A DNA stretch of 64,000 bases. Source: Flavihumibacter profundi (GTDB lineage Bacteria; Bacteroidota; Bacteroidia; Chitinophagales; Chitinophagaceae). Both the position numbers and the translations under genes were made by a program. The DNA is taken from positions 186,001-250,000 of the forward strand of contig NZ_JAIQXE010000002.1 of assembly GCF_020076305.1 (NCBI RefSeq), read 5' to 3'. Below the pieces are notes generated by a model, which had not been told where the DNA came from, made no database searches, and worked only from the letters and a program-made list of their open reading frames with translations. Below are positions 27,250-36,327 of the stretch, one piece after another. Numbering within the stretch: position 1 is the first letter of the stretch; every line of letters starts with the position of its first letter.

Positions 27250-28656
27250 GTGAATATCCGGTTAACCCCTGAACAAGAAGAAGCCAAAAACCGTATCCTG
27301 GCGTTTGTCCGCAAGCCTGGCAAGGGTGTTTTCATTTTAAAAGGTTATGCCGGCACAGGAAAGACCTTTCTGCTCCAAATGGTTGGTAAAGAATTAGCAC
27401 AAGAAAAAAGGGTGTTTTCTTTATTGGCCAGCACGGGTCGAGCAGCCTCTATTTTACGGGCGAAGACAGAATTTACTGCCAATACTGTGCATGCAGCTCT
27501 TTATAAGTTCTCGCATATTGAAGGAGACCATGAAGAGTTGCCGGATGATGCAGCAGTTGACCAGTTTGGCCAGATGAAACTTTCGTTTTCCCTGCGCATT
27601 CCTGATGAAAAATCCCATCTGCTTTATATTGTAGACGAGGCATCCATGATAAGTAATGTGCCATCCGGGGATGGGGATTATGCCAATTTTGGCACTGGAT
27701 ATATATTAAATGACTTTTTCTCCGTCATAGGACATAATAAAGTCATTTTTTGCGGTGATCCTGCGCAATTACCACCGGTATCCCAAATAGAAAGTCCAGC
27801 CCTCAATGAAAACTGGTTCCGCCAATATGGATTACCTGTCGAGACCTACTCTTTAACAACAATTCTCCGGCAATCAGGTGGTAATGATATTATACAACTT
27901 GCTACGCAAGTCCGGAATATGATCGGACAAACCTTCCGGAACCGTTGGATCAAAATTCCAGCGAGTAATCTTCGTGGAGTCCATTGTCTGCCGCTTGAAA
28001 CTATGAAAAGGGAACATCTTCAGTTTTTGATAAAAAACGGATTCGGCAGTTCGATAGCGGTCACTAATAGCAATAAGAATTGTCATGTTATCAACGGGTT
28101 TATCCGGGAAAAGCGATTTGGTTTAGCAAATTCCAAGCTTCAGATAGGTGATATTTTAATGGTTAACCAGAACAATCACCTTGTGCCAATAGTCAATGGC
28201 GATATGGTTGAAGTGTTAACTATTGGTCCCATAATGACAAGGGCTGGTCTGCATTTTCAGCAATGCAGCGTAAAAGCCTTACACAATGAGAAGGAATACG
28301 ATACGCTGATCAGCCTCGATGTATTATATGGAAACGGGCCTAATTTGAATTCAGAACAGCAACGGCTGTTGTTGATTGATTACAGCAGGAGAATGCGGTC
28401 AAGGGATATCCGGCCAAAATCCCCGGCCTATTACAACGACCTGCTAAAGGATCCTTACCTCAATAGCCTGAGAGCAAGTTTTGGCTATGCGGTTACTTGT
28501 CACAAAGCTCAGGGTGGGGAATGGGATACTGTGTTTCTATACCTCAATAAAAGCATGTACTCTATGGAGCAGGAGTCATTGATCAGGTGGTGGTATACAG
28601 CGATTACCAGGGCAAAAAGCCGGTTGGTAATGGTTGATGATTACTGGATCAATTAG
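27250..28656 (+). CDS. RecD/Pif1-like helicase, short form
   Basis: 468 residues from a GTG start that directly precedes the conserved LTPEQEEAKNRILAF segment. Motif I is GYAGTGKT (32-39); ASTGRAA, VDEAS, FCGDPAQLPPV, LRQS, VTCHKAQGGEW and YTAITRA follow in order. It is clearly homologous to the helicase at 6427 along the whole core, sharing even the odd FGTGYILND/FGSGHLLTD insertion, but it stops right after motif VI and lacks the long C-terminal extension. The two paralogues bracket the cas genes, array and effectors. It is the last gene of the co-directional block before an AT-rich gap. Confidence 0.85.
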   Translation: MNIRLTPEQEEAKNRILAFVRKPGKGVFILKGYAGTGKTFLLQMVGKELAQEKRVFSLLASTGRAASILRAKTEFTANTVHAALYKFSHIEGDHEELPDDAAVDQFGQMKLSFSLRIPDEKSHLLYIVDEASMISNVPSGDGDYANFGTGYILNDFFSVIGHNKVIFCGDPAQLPPVSQIESPALNENWFRQYGLPVETYSLTTILRQSGGNDIIQLATQVRNMIGQTFRNRWIKIPASNLRGVHCLPLETMKREHLQFLIKNGFGSSIAVTNSNKNCHVINGFIREKRFGLANSKLQIGDILMVNQNNHLVPIVNGDMVEVLTIGPIMTRAGLHFQQCSVKALHNEKEYDTLISLDVLYGNGPNLNSEQQRLLLIDYSRRMRSRDIRPKSPAYYNDLLKDPYLNSLRASFGYAVTCHKAQGGEWDTVFLYLNKSMYSMEQESLIRWWYTAITRAKSRLVMVDDYWIN

Positions 28657-28934
28657 CTGGTTAATGGGAATACTTTAATCCTATTACATAGTGTCTCTAT
28701 TTTAGGGGAAAGTCTATAATCTTGCGGCGGTGTGCTAGGAAAAAGCCCCAGAATATTACGATGCCACTAGCCTTGCATATTACTGAAAAACTAAAAAATA
28801 TTTATTTCTAATTTAAAAAACTAAAAAATCCGCTAACTTAAATAAGATATATACTCACTAACAAAAAGTTTACTTACTTCTGGCGACCAACAATCATAAT
28901 TTTGGACCAATAAATTTGTAATCATATTTAATAA

Positions 28935-29132
28935 ATGAATCTGTCTGAATTCAATACGCTATCTAAACGGGAGCAAATAGAGCTAATTTGCCTCGAGGGA
29001 AATCCACTTCAAGGATTAGACAAGGGAATGGATTTATTTAGGCTCTACGATTTCTGGGTAGTGATTAAAGAAAATGAGGATGGAGAAGTTATTTATTTGC
29101 AGACCTACCAATATGAGCCCAATCAACAATAA
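28935..29132 (+). CDS. Small hypothetical protein before mcrB
   Basis: 65 residues, acidic, with mixed beta content (FWVVIKENEDGEVIYLQTYQYEP) after a short helix (LSKREQIELICLEG). No signal peptide or motif. It lies 77 bp before the McrB gene and may be part of that unit. Small genes of this look are frequent companions of restriction loci, but I know no family for it. Confidence 0.45.
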   Translation: MNLSEFNTLSKREQIELICLEGNPLQGLDKGMDLFRLYDFWVVIKENEDGEVIYLQTYQYEPNQQ

Positions 29133-29208
29133 TAATCGATGAGTCACAGACTGTATTGCTTGCGATTAAACTTAATAAGAACATATTAAAATACAATAAA
29201 GGCCATTC

Positions 29209-32040
29209 ATGCAAAGAAATAGCAAAAGCTTTATTAGGGCGTTATTAAAATTTCTAAATAGTAAAGTTGACTCTAAGCCTACTTATGAAGGAATTACTTT
29301 ACAAGGCATTGATGATGATGAACCCAAGAATGGATTTAAAATTAGTTTCTCAGGCAAAGACTATATTTTTCGATTATACGATTCTCACTACAATAACGAA
29401 AACGCATCTTTTTTAAATCTAAGGGATTTAAACAGACCAAAGGGAACAAATTCTTTAATACAATACACAATCGATAAAAGTAATTTTATCATTGACAATA
29501 GCAATTTTAAATTAAAGCAAAATAAGCTTATTACTATAGGTACAAAAAAAGATGGGTTAAAACAAGACTCTGAAAAATTAATGTTTGATTTAGGGTTTAA
29601 TCAGGATAAAACAATTCTACAAGGGGAGTTTAACAATCCAGACTTTGAATCAATAACCAAAAGCCTCTTTAAATGGTTACGTATAAGAACAATTGCCAAA
29701 CTTCAACTTGAAAAGAAATATAGAATTTTAGATAATAAAGAAAGAGTCGAAAAAATTCAAGATACGAAGCTAACTGGAACAATTTGGAAGCTTGGTTGTA
29801 ACTGGGGTACTGGCAAACCTAGTTTTTATAATTATATAAAAAATGAAGAAATTATAATTGGAGTAGATGACAAGAAATATAGTGTCGGAGATTTAATTGT
29901 AGTAACTGAAGGTCACCTTGTAAAAGCTATTGCTAGAATAAATGAGAGCCCAAATTCAGTAACTGTTGAAACAAGACTAGAAGCATCTTTTGAAAAATAC
30001 CAAATTGAATATGATACTTGGGTAAATTTTGCATATGCAGAATGGTATGAACTTGAACATGATGAAACATTTTATAATCAATTACAACAAGGTATTTGCA
30101 AAGTTCAAAATAATGAAATTCGTAAGAAGGTAATTGATTTATGGAATAGTAGAAAAGCAAATTATTGGATTTTTCAAGGTAATCCGAATAATTTTGATTT
30201 TGAAACAGCAATAAAAAACAATATACTGGAAGACTGGACTGTTACTGCCCACAAAGACAAAATTAAAATTGGGGATAAAATAATTTTATGGATTTCAGGT
30301 AAAAAGCCTGGCTGTTATTCTCTTGCAGAAATAACAAGTGAACCACACATCATTTCCAATTCGAAAGATTCTCATTTATGGAAAACAGAAGATAAGAATC
30401 TATTGAAAGCAGGTATTAGAATTACACATAACCTAATTGACAATCCAATTCTTTTAGAAGAAATCAGAAGTAATAAAGATTTAGCCGATTTAAAAATCGG
30501 CAATCAAGGAACAAATTTTAAAGCAACAAAAAATGAATACAAAACTCTTTTGGAATTAGCATTAAATAAAAATATACCGACCGAAGTAAAAGTGGCTCAT
30601 GCTTATTTAGTCAAATCAATGAGCCACAGAAAAATTCAAGAAGAAATACTTGAAAAAGAAACTCCGGCAAGGGGTGGCGGCTTTTTAGCAATGACTATTC
30701 TTCATGACTTTGAAATTAAAGATGAAAAAAAGGGAATTCTATCAAAAAACTCCTTAGACTCTGAAATATATAACGCAACCGGTAAATACTTGGAAGCTTT
30801 AAACCTAATTAAAAAGTATTATCCTGAACTAACATCTAATAATCAATCCAATATAATGAGTACATCGAAAAATATTATTTTGTATGGACCACCTGGTACA
30901 GGTAAAACATATAACAGCATTGATAAGGCAGTTCAGATTGCTTCGCCTGACAGATATATTCCCAACAATCATGTGGCCAACAAAATCATTTTTGACGAAC
31001 TCAGAAAATCTGGATTAATCGAATTTGTTACTTTCCATCAAAATTATTCCTATGAAGATTTTGTTGTGGGAATTTCTCCCGATGTAACATCAGGAACGTT
31101 GCGCTTTGATAAGCGAGAAGGGATATTCAAACAGTTAGCGGAAAGAGCAAAGCAAAATTGGCTTACATCTACTAATAAAATAGAAGTAACAATTGACTTC
31201 AACTATGTTTTCAATACTTTTTTTTCAAAATTAATTGAAGAAGAAGTAAAAGAGGTTGAAATACCAATGAAGAGCAAGGGATATAAGTTTAAAATAACAT
31301 CAATAGACATTGACGATGGGAGAATAAAATTTACTAAGCAAAGTGGGGGAACTGGACATGATCTGCTTTTAAAAAATCTAAAAGGAATTTATGAAGGTAC
31401 ATTAGATTATGGTGTAGAAGGTTTAGGAGTGTATTACAATCCACTTGTAGAACATCTAAAAGAATTTGGAAAAAAACTTGAACTTCCAAAATCTGCAGAC
31501 AATCAATTAAAATATTTTGTTTTAGTAATTGACGAAATCAACCGTGCAAATATTTCAAAAGTATTTGGCGAGTTAATTACTTTACTGGAGGATGATAAAA
31601 GGTTGGGTGAAGAAAACGAATTAAAAATCACTTTGCCAAATGGCGAGAAAGAATTTGGCGTTCCGCCAAATCTTTACATTATTGGCACAATGAATACAGC
31701 TGACAAGTCAATTGCATTGATTGATATTGCTTTGCGAAGAAGGTTTGAATTTATAGCCTATTATCCGAAATATGCTGGCTATGATTCAGATGCAATTGAT
31801 TTGCTTGGAAAAATTAATGAGGCAATATATAGGGAGAAAAAATCCGCTGATTATCTGATTGGGCATGCTTACTTCATGAACGGTCAAACGATTACAACAG
31901 TTTTGCAAAACAAAATCATTCCTCTATTGATGGAATATTTTTCAGGCAAGACAGACATTGTTGAAAAAATATTTGCTGGCTCTACTTTGCATGTAAATTA
32001 TAATACAACTAATTTCACTTGGGATATTTTAAATATATAA
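29209..32040 (+). CDS. mcrB: McrB-like GTPase with EVE-type modified-base readers
   Basis: 943 residues. Residues about 195-240 (LTGTIWKLGCNWGTGKPSF, then VGDLIVVTEGHLVKAIARI) and 320-370 (ANYWIFQGNPNNFD, then IKIGDKIILWISGKKPGCYSLAEI) look like two EVE/YTH-fold domains, which bind modified cytosines. The AAA+ module has Walker A GPPGTGKT at 560-567, the McrB-type VTFHQNYSYEDFVVGI, Walker B LVIDEINRANISKVFGELI, and the signature IGTMNTADKSIALIDIALRRRFEF. McrB hexamers use GTP to translocate and drive McrC cleavage of DNA with modified cytosine. The McrC gene begins one base after this stop. The first 190 residues are unrecognised. Confidence 0.9.
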   Translation: MQRNSKSFIRALLKFLNSKVDSKPTYEGITLQGIDDDEPKNGFKISFSGKDYIFRLYDSHYNNENASFLNLRDLNRPKGTNSLIQYTIDKSNFIIDNSNFKLKQNKLITIGTKKDGLKQDSEKLMFDLGFNQDKTILQGEFNNPDFESITKSLFKWLRIRTIAKLQLEKKYRILDNKERVEKIQDTKLTGTIWKLGCNWGTGKPSFYNYIKNEEIIIGVDDKKYSVGDLIVVTEGHLVKAIARINESPNSVTVETRLEASFEKYQIEYDTWVNFAYAEWYELEHDETFYNQLQQGICKVQNNEIRKKVIDLWNSRKANYWIFQGNPNNFDFETAIKNNILEDWTVTAHKDKIKIGDKIILWISGKKPGCYSLAEITSEPHIISNSKDSHLWKTEDKNLLKAGIRITHNLIDNPILLEEIRSNKDLADLKIGNQGTNFKATKNEYKTLLELALNKNIPTEVKVAHAYLVKSMSHRKIQEEILEKETPARGGGFLAMTILHDFEIKDEKKGILSKNSLDSEIYNATGKYLEALNLIKKYYPELTSNNQSNIMSTSKNIILYGPPGTGKTYNSIDKAVQIASPDRYIPNNHVANKIIFDELRKSGLIEFVTFHQNYSYEDFVVGISPDVTSGTLRFDKREGIFKQLAERAKQNWLTSTNKIEVTIDFNYVFNTFFSKLIEEEVKEVEIPMKSKGYKFKITSIDIDDGRIKFTKQSGGTGHDLLLKNLKGIYEGTLDYGVEGLGVYYNPLVEHLKEFGKKLELPKSADNQLKYFVLVIDEINRANISKVFGELITLLEDDKRLGEENELKITLPNGEKEFGVPPNLYIIGTMNTADKSIALIDIALRRRFEFIAYYPKYAGYDSDAIDLLGKINEAIYREKKSADYLIGHAYFMNGQTITTVLQNKIIPLLMEYFSGKTDIVEKIFAGSTLHVNYNTTNFTWDILNI

Positions 32041-32041
32041 A

Positions 32042-33409
32042 ATGGCGTTACTCTTTGAATATGGCAAATGGGAAAGCACTAAAAACAAAAGTGCATTAAA
32101 TCAAATGTTGAAAGACATTTGGATGCAGCGCCTTTTTGTTGCCATAGATTCTGAATTAACAGAAGATCAAATAGATAATCATTATCAACCATTCTTGCAA
32201 TTTGATGACTATCAAATAAGGGCAAACAATTTTGTAGGATTTATACAAAATGGTGATGAAATAATTGAGATATATCCAAAAGTATTTCGAGAACATTTTC
32301 AGAATCCTTCCGAAAGTGAAAAGATGTTAATGCTTCGCCATATTTTTTATTGGTTTAGCTACTGCCGAAAATGGAATTTCCCTTTTAGCCAAGCATCACT
32401 TGATACATTTGATATTGAAGATTTTCCAGAACTAATCATAAACTTAATAGCCAATCAATTTTTAGAAATTGTTTCTAAACAACCATTGACTATGTACCAG
32501 CAGCAGGAAGAAGCATTAGTTACACCAAGAGGTTCAATAAATTTTAAGAGATATATCGCTAAAAGTTTATCATACGGTAATTATCAAGCTATAGAATGTA
32601 ATTACGAGCAATTTCTTTTCGACAATACAGTAAACAGAGTAATTAAATATTGTACAAGATTGTTGATGAAGCAAACAAAGTTTTCGGAAAATTTGCGAAT
32701 GCTACAAGAAGTGGTTTTCATTTTAGACGAAGTTGAAGACTTATATTGCACTAATACTGACATAGACAAAATCTCTCTTAATACATTCTTTGATAATTAT
32801 TCTAAATTACTTCATAGTTGCAAACTTATTCTAAGTCAGCAACTATATTCTAATAACCCATACGAACTTTCTCAATGGTGCCTGCTTTTCCCTATGGAGT
32901 ATATTTTTGAAGATTTCCTTGCAGGTTTTTTGGAAAATAAATTTTCTAAGGACTGGAATGTTGAGTATCAAAAGTCTGACGAGTATTTATCAAATGTTCC
33001 GAAAGTATTTAACATGCAACATGACATTTTTCTCACTTCACGACATGGAGAAAAAAGAAAAATTATCGTTGATACGAAATACAAACTTCGTCAAGCTAAT
33101 TTCAAAACCGATCCCAAGAAAGGGGTTTCACAAACTGACCTTTATCAAATGGTGAGTTATGCTTTAAAAAGAGGTTGCACGGACATACTCTTGGTTTACC
33201 CCAATATTTCCGCAAATATAAATCCTCCAGACAAATTTGAAATCATTTCAGGTTTCAGTGGAGCTGATACTATAATAATAAGAGCAATTGAAATTCCCTT
33301 TTCTTCGCTGACTGACTTTCCTGGGCTTGAAGCTAAATTATTTGATGTATTGGAAAGAAATTTAACATCAATCCATGATGACTCTTTTAATAACAAAACT
33401 GACTCCTGA
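32042..33409 (+). CDS. mcrC: McrC nuclease subunit
   Basis: 455 residues. The N-terminal part (INNFVGFIQNGDEIIEIYPKVF-like region: RANNFVGFIQNGDEIIEIYP) is the usual McrC start, and the C-terminal half has the PD-(D/E)xK nuclease core: MEYIFEDFLAGFLENKF, then MQHDIFLTSRHGEKRKIIVDTKYKLR, where Asp of HDIF, Asp of VDTK and Lys of DTK are the likely metal-site residues. A YQMVSYALKRGCTDILLVYP strand-helix follows as in the family. One base separates it from mcrB. Together they form a modification-dependent (type IV) restriction system. Confidence 0.9.
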   Translation: MALLFEYGKWESTKNKSALNQMLKDIWMQRLFVAIDSELTEDQIDNHYQPFLQFDDYQIRANNFVGFIQNGDEIIEIYPKVFREHFQNPSESEKMLMLRHIFYWFSYCRKWNFPFSQASLDTFDIEDFPELIINLIANQFLEIVSKQPLTMYQQQEEALVTPRGSINFKRYIAKSLSYGNYQAIECNYEQFLFDNTVNRVIKYCTRLLMKQTKFSENLRMLQEVVFILDEVEDLYCTNTDIDKISLNTFFDNYSKLLHSCKLILSQQLYSNNPYELSQWCLLFPMEYIFEDFLAGFLENKFSKDWNVEYQKSDEYLSNVPKVFNMQHDIFLTSRHGEKRKIIVDTKYKLRQANFKTDPKKGVSQTDLYQMVSYALKRGCTDILLVYPNISANINPPDKFEIISGFSGADTIIIRAIEIPFSSLTDFPGLEAKLFDVLERNLTSIHDDSFNNKTDS

Positions 33410-33718
33410 TGTATGCTTCCCAGTAAACTTTGCGACGAAGTGGTATAGTATCGAGTGAATTCCTGGTATAATTCCCACTGAAATAAATGGTAAACTATTT
33501 CTTGAAATATCTATGCTCCTTGCCTTTGCCCGTTCCTGATACCTTTTTTCATTGCATCTCCTTAGCCTCCAACAAGGGCTTTTTTGTTTTTCCTATCCTC
33601 CCCTTTGGGGGAGTTAGAGGGGGCTGTTGTATTCTTTGCAATCCTGCAAAATAAGTTGGTACACTCTTTCTCTTATTTGTTTATATTAGCCAATATTTGA
33701 CAAGTCAACATTAAGACA
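33410..33718. other. Intergenic region between mcrC and the XRE gene
   Basis: 309 bp without a gene. It holds a T-rich stretch around 33570-33592 that could end mcrC transcription, a GC-rich hairpin element (see 33598), and the promoter region of the XRE gene. No coding potential was seen. Confidence 0.6.
33598..33613. repeat. GC-rich hairpin, likely dispersed intergenic repeat
   Basis: CTCCCC and GGGGAG pair around a TTTG loop and are followed by TTAGAGGGGGCT. The element stands out in AT-rich surroundings. From memory, similar CCTCCCCTTTGGGGG-type elements are scattered between genes in Bacteroidota genomes; this cannot be verified from one window, where it occurs once. Confidence 0.4.
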
Positions 33719-34024
33719 ATGGAAAGCCAGTTTGGTGATAAAATACGAGCACTCAGAGAGCAGCAACATTTGTATTTGCGGCAGGTAGCCCCATTGCTTG
33801 AAATGGATACGGCTCAGTTGAGTAAAATCGAAAAAGGATTGCGGCAACTGAAGCGGGAACAGATACCCGCCATTGCCCATATTCTCAAAGCCGATGTAGA
33901 TGAATTGTTGACACTTTGGCTCTCCGACCAAATTTATGCCGTGGTGAAGGATGAGAAACTGGCCAATGAAGCCATTCAGGTAACAGAAGAAAAAATCAAA
34001 TTTAAAAAGAGCAAACGGAAATAA
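33719..34024 (+). CDS. XRE-family HTH regulator
   Basis: 101 residues. A classic five-helix Cro/C1 HTH spans 5-65 (FGDKIRALREQQHLYLRQVAPLLEMDTAQLSKIEKGLRQL), and a basic tail ends KFKKSKRK. Its stop codon overlaps the rmuC start as TAATG, so the two are co-translated. XRE regulators of this size commonly control restriction-modification genes to delay nuclease expression; here it heads an operon running through Mod, Res and the DndD/HerA-like genes. Its target could lie in the 310-bp gap upstream. Confidence 0.85.
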   Translation: MESQFGDKIRALREQQHLYLRQVAPLLEMDTAQLSKIEKGLRQLKREQIPAIAHILKADVDELLTLWLSDQIYAVVKDEKLANEAIQVTEEKIKFKKSKRK

Positions 34025-35568
34025 TGGAAACCACCTTACTCATAATCATTGCTGTATTGCTTCTGATAGCAATAATATTAATCATTGTATTCCGTAACAA
34101 AGGCAATAACGAGTTACCACAACTGCAAGCCAAAGTTGGTGAATTGCAAAGCAGTCTCTCCAAGATTGAAACCAATCTCAAAGAAGATTTCAGAATAAAC
34201 AGGGAAGAAAACACAGCTAACGCAAAAATAAACCGGGAAGAATTGAACAAAGCCATAGGCGATTTCAGAACGGAGATTATGACTGCCGTGAAAACCATGA
34301 CGGATCAAAACAATACGGCATTGGAGAAACTGAATCAAACTCTGGAGCAGAAAGTATCGGCTCTCATTGAAAAGAATGAGAAAAGTTTCAAAGCGTTTAC
34401 AGATGGTAATACTACTCAGCTTGAAAAAATTGAAAGGAAGGTAGAGGAAAACTTAAAAGCCCTGAACGAACAAGCCAAAACCGATAATAACTTAATGAGG
34501 GAAGCATTGGTCAATGCCTTCAAAGGATTTCAGGAAACCTTCGATAAAAACGTAAAATCATTCAACGACCTGCAAAAGGAGAAGTTTCAATTGATGGAAA
34601 CAAAACAGAATGATTTAGTAAAAGGAACTGAAACAAAACTGGATATTATCAGGGCAACTGTAGAAGAAAAACTGGAGAAAACCCTCAGTGAAAGACTGGG
34701 TCAAAGTTTTGAAACAGTAGGCAAGCAATTGATTGAAGTACAAAAGGGCCTTGGTGAAATGCAAACCCTTGCTCAGGATGTGGGTGGTTTGAAAAAAGTA
34801 TTGAGTAATGTAAAAATGCGTGGTGGCATTGGTGAAGTGCAACTGGCCATGTTGCTGGAGCAAATACTGGCACCTGACCAGTATGAGGCAAACGTAAAAA
34901 CAAAAGCAAGCAGCAGCGATTTGGTAGAGTTTGCCATTAAGCTGCCTGGCAGAGATAATAACGATAAGCAGGTTTGGTTACCGGTAGATGCCAAGTTCCC
35001 TAAAGATGTTTATGAGCAGCTGCAAACAGCTTACGACAATGCCGATATAACGCAAATTGAACTGGCTCAAAAAAATCTGGAGAACACCATCAAAAAGATG
35101 GCAAAAGACATTAGTGATAAATATTTAGACCCGCCTCATACCACCGACTTTGGTATCATGTTCCTTCCCTTTGAAGGCATCTATGCAGAAGTAGTGCGTA
35201 AAGCAAGTTTACTCGAAGATTTACAACGCAACTATAAAATAATTGTTACCGGACCTACCACTTTAGCCGCTATACTCAACAGCCTGCAAATGGGCTTTAA
35301 AACATTGGCGATACAAAAACGAAGCAGCGAAGTGTGGCAGGTTTTAGGTGCGGTGAAGAAGGAATTTGAAAATTTTGGCGGCTTAATGCAAAAAGCCCAA
35401 AAGAATATACAAACCGGTCTCGATCAATTAGACGATGTGATGGGTAAACGAACCAAAGCCATACAACGAAAACTACGCAGTGTGGAATCGTTGAATGAAG
35501 CGGATGCAAAATTGATATTATCGGAAATTACAGATGCCGATTTAATGGACGATGAAACTGAAAACTAA
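34024..35568 (+). CDS. rmuC: RmuC-family DNA recombination protein
   Basis: 514 residues. An N-terminal membrane anchor (TLLIIIAVLLLIAIILIIVF, residues 4-23) is followed by a long coiled coil to about 250, then the RmuC nuclease-like core: MRGGIGEVQLAMLLEQILAPDQYEANV, VEFAIKLPG, VWLPVDAKFPKDVYEQL and DFGIMFLPFEGIYAEVVRK. RmuC limits DNA inversion and rearrangement, probably as a PD-(D/E)xK nuclease. Its placement inside a restriction operon between the XRE regulator and a glycosylase-like gene is unusual. It shares one base with the XRE stop and lies three bases before the next gene. Confidence 0.9.
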   Translation: METTLLIIIAVLLLIAIILIIVFRNKGNNELPQLQAKVGELQSSLSKIETNLKEDFRINREENTANAKINREELNKAIGDFRTEIMTAVKTMTDQNNTALEKLNQTLEQKVSALIEKNEKSFKAFTDGNTTQLEKIERKVEENLKALNEQAKTDNNLMREALVNAFKGFQETFDKNVKSFNDLQKEKFQLMETKQNDLVKGTETKLDIIRATVEEKLEKTLSERLGQSFETVGKQLIEVQKGLGEMQTLAQDVGGLKKVLSNVKMRGGIGEVQLAMLLEQILAPDQYEANVKTKASSSDLVEFAIKLPGRDNNDKQVWLPVDAKFPKDVYEQLQTAYDNADITQIELAQKNLENTIKKMAKDISDKYLDPPHTTDFGIMFLPFEGIYAEVVRKASLLEDLQRNYKIIVTGPTTLAAILNSLQMGFKTLAIQKRSSEVWQVLGAVKKEFENFGGLMQKAQKNIQTGLDQLDDVMGKRTKAIQRKLRSVESLNEADAKLILSEITDADLMDDETEN

Positions 35569-35570
35569 AT

Positions 35571-36326
35571 ATGCCCAAAGAGCCACATCCATACATAGAA
35601 AAGCACTTTGATACTTCCAGGCCCTGGCAGTATTTAATCATTGGTACATTTCCACCTAACAAAGAAGTAAGGGAAGGCAAAAAATCATTGACGGATTACT
35701 TCTATGGAAACAAAGGTTCTTTATGGAAAATATTGGGCAAGATTTATTCTGAATTTGATTTTGAAAGCGGAACTAGGAAGCAATTAATCGTGCAAATGAA
35801 AGCTTGGCAATTGAAATATAATGTAGGTATAACAGATACATTAATTTCAGTTTCAAGGAAAGATATAAAATCAGCAGATGATGCGGATTTAATTTTAGAA
35901 CATGAAGATTACTACCATAAGCTTAAAGAGTACATTCTGGCAAATAATGATAAGATAGAATTCATTCTCTTTACTAGTAGTGCGGGTTGTAACTCTGCCT
36001 TTGAAACCTTTAAAATAATTATGGGTACAACTATTACTAAAGTAAAAGCTAAGCTAATTACCAATTTGCCTTCGCCATCGGGCAGCTCCAATACTTCCTG
36101 GTTTAATGTGAATAATGAAGCAACACTTGGTTTGCATCCTGATTTTTTTGCTTTTATCAAAAGTGAGCAAAAGGAGCACCTTCCATTTTTTCAACTACGC
36201 TGGAATTTGAAGAAAAAGAAAAAGGCCGAAAAGTCGAAAGATGAATTGCCTAAAACACCGAAAGGATTGGTAAACGATTTTAAAGTTTGGAGTTATAAAA
36301 AAGTACTCCCTAAACAAATTGCATGA
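35571..36326 (+). CDS. UDG-superfamily glycosylase-like protein (second copy type)
   Basis: 251 residues. It shares block order with the protein at 26483: LIIGTFPPNKEV, then DYFYGNKGSLWKILG, NVGITDTLISVSRK, FILFTSSAGCNSAF and LITNLPSPSGSSN. The overall match is to the uracil/hypoxanthine-DNA glycosylase superfamily. The Asn kept in the Y-x-x-x-x-N-x-x-W segment of the CRISPR-linked copy is Gly or Ser here, so substrate or activity may differ. The C-terminus is Lys-rich (RWNLKKKKKAEKSKDELPK), suggesting DNA contact. It is three bases after rmuC and one base before the Mod start, so it belongs to this operon. Confidence 0.6.
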   Translation: MPKEPHPYIEKHFDTSRPWQYLIIGTFPPNKEVREGKKSLTDYFYGNKGSLWKILGKIYSEFDFESGTRKQLIVQMKAWQLKYNVGITDTLISVSRKDIKSADDADLILEHEDYYHKLKEYILANNDKIEFILFTSSAGCNSAFETFKIIMGTTITKVKAKLITNLPSPSGSSNTSWFNVNNEATLGLHPDFFAFIKSEQKEHLPFFQLRWNLKKKKKAEKSKDELPKTPKGLVNDFKVWSYKKVLPKQIA

Positions 36327-36327
36327 A

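Noticed and set aside
28747-28783. CCCAGAAT followed by AT-rich sequence, resembling the start of the CRISPR repeat
   Set aside because: Only the first eight bases match well; the remainder differs, so it is not a solitary repeat.
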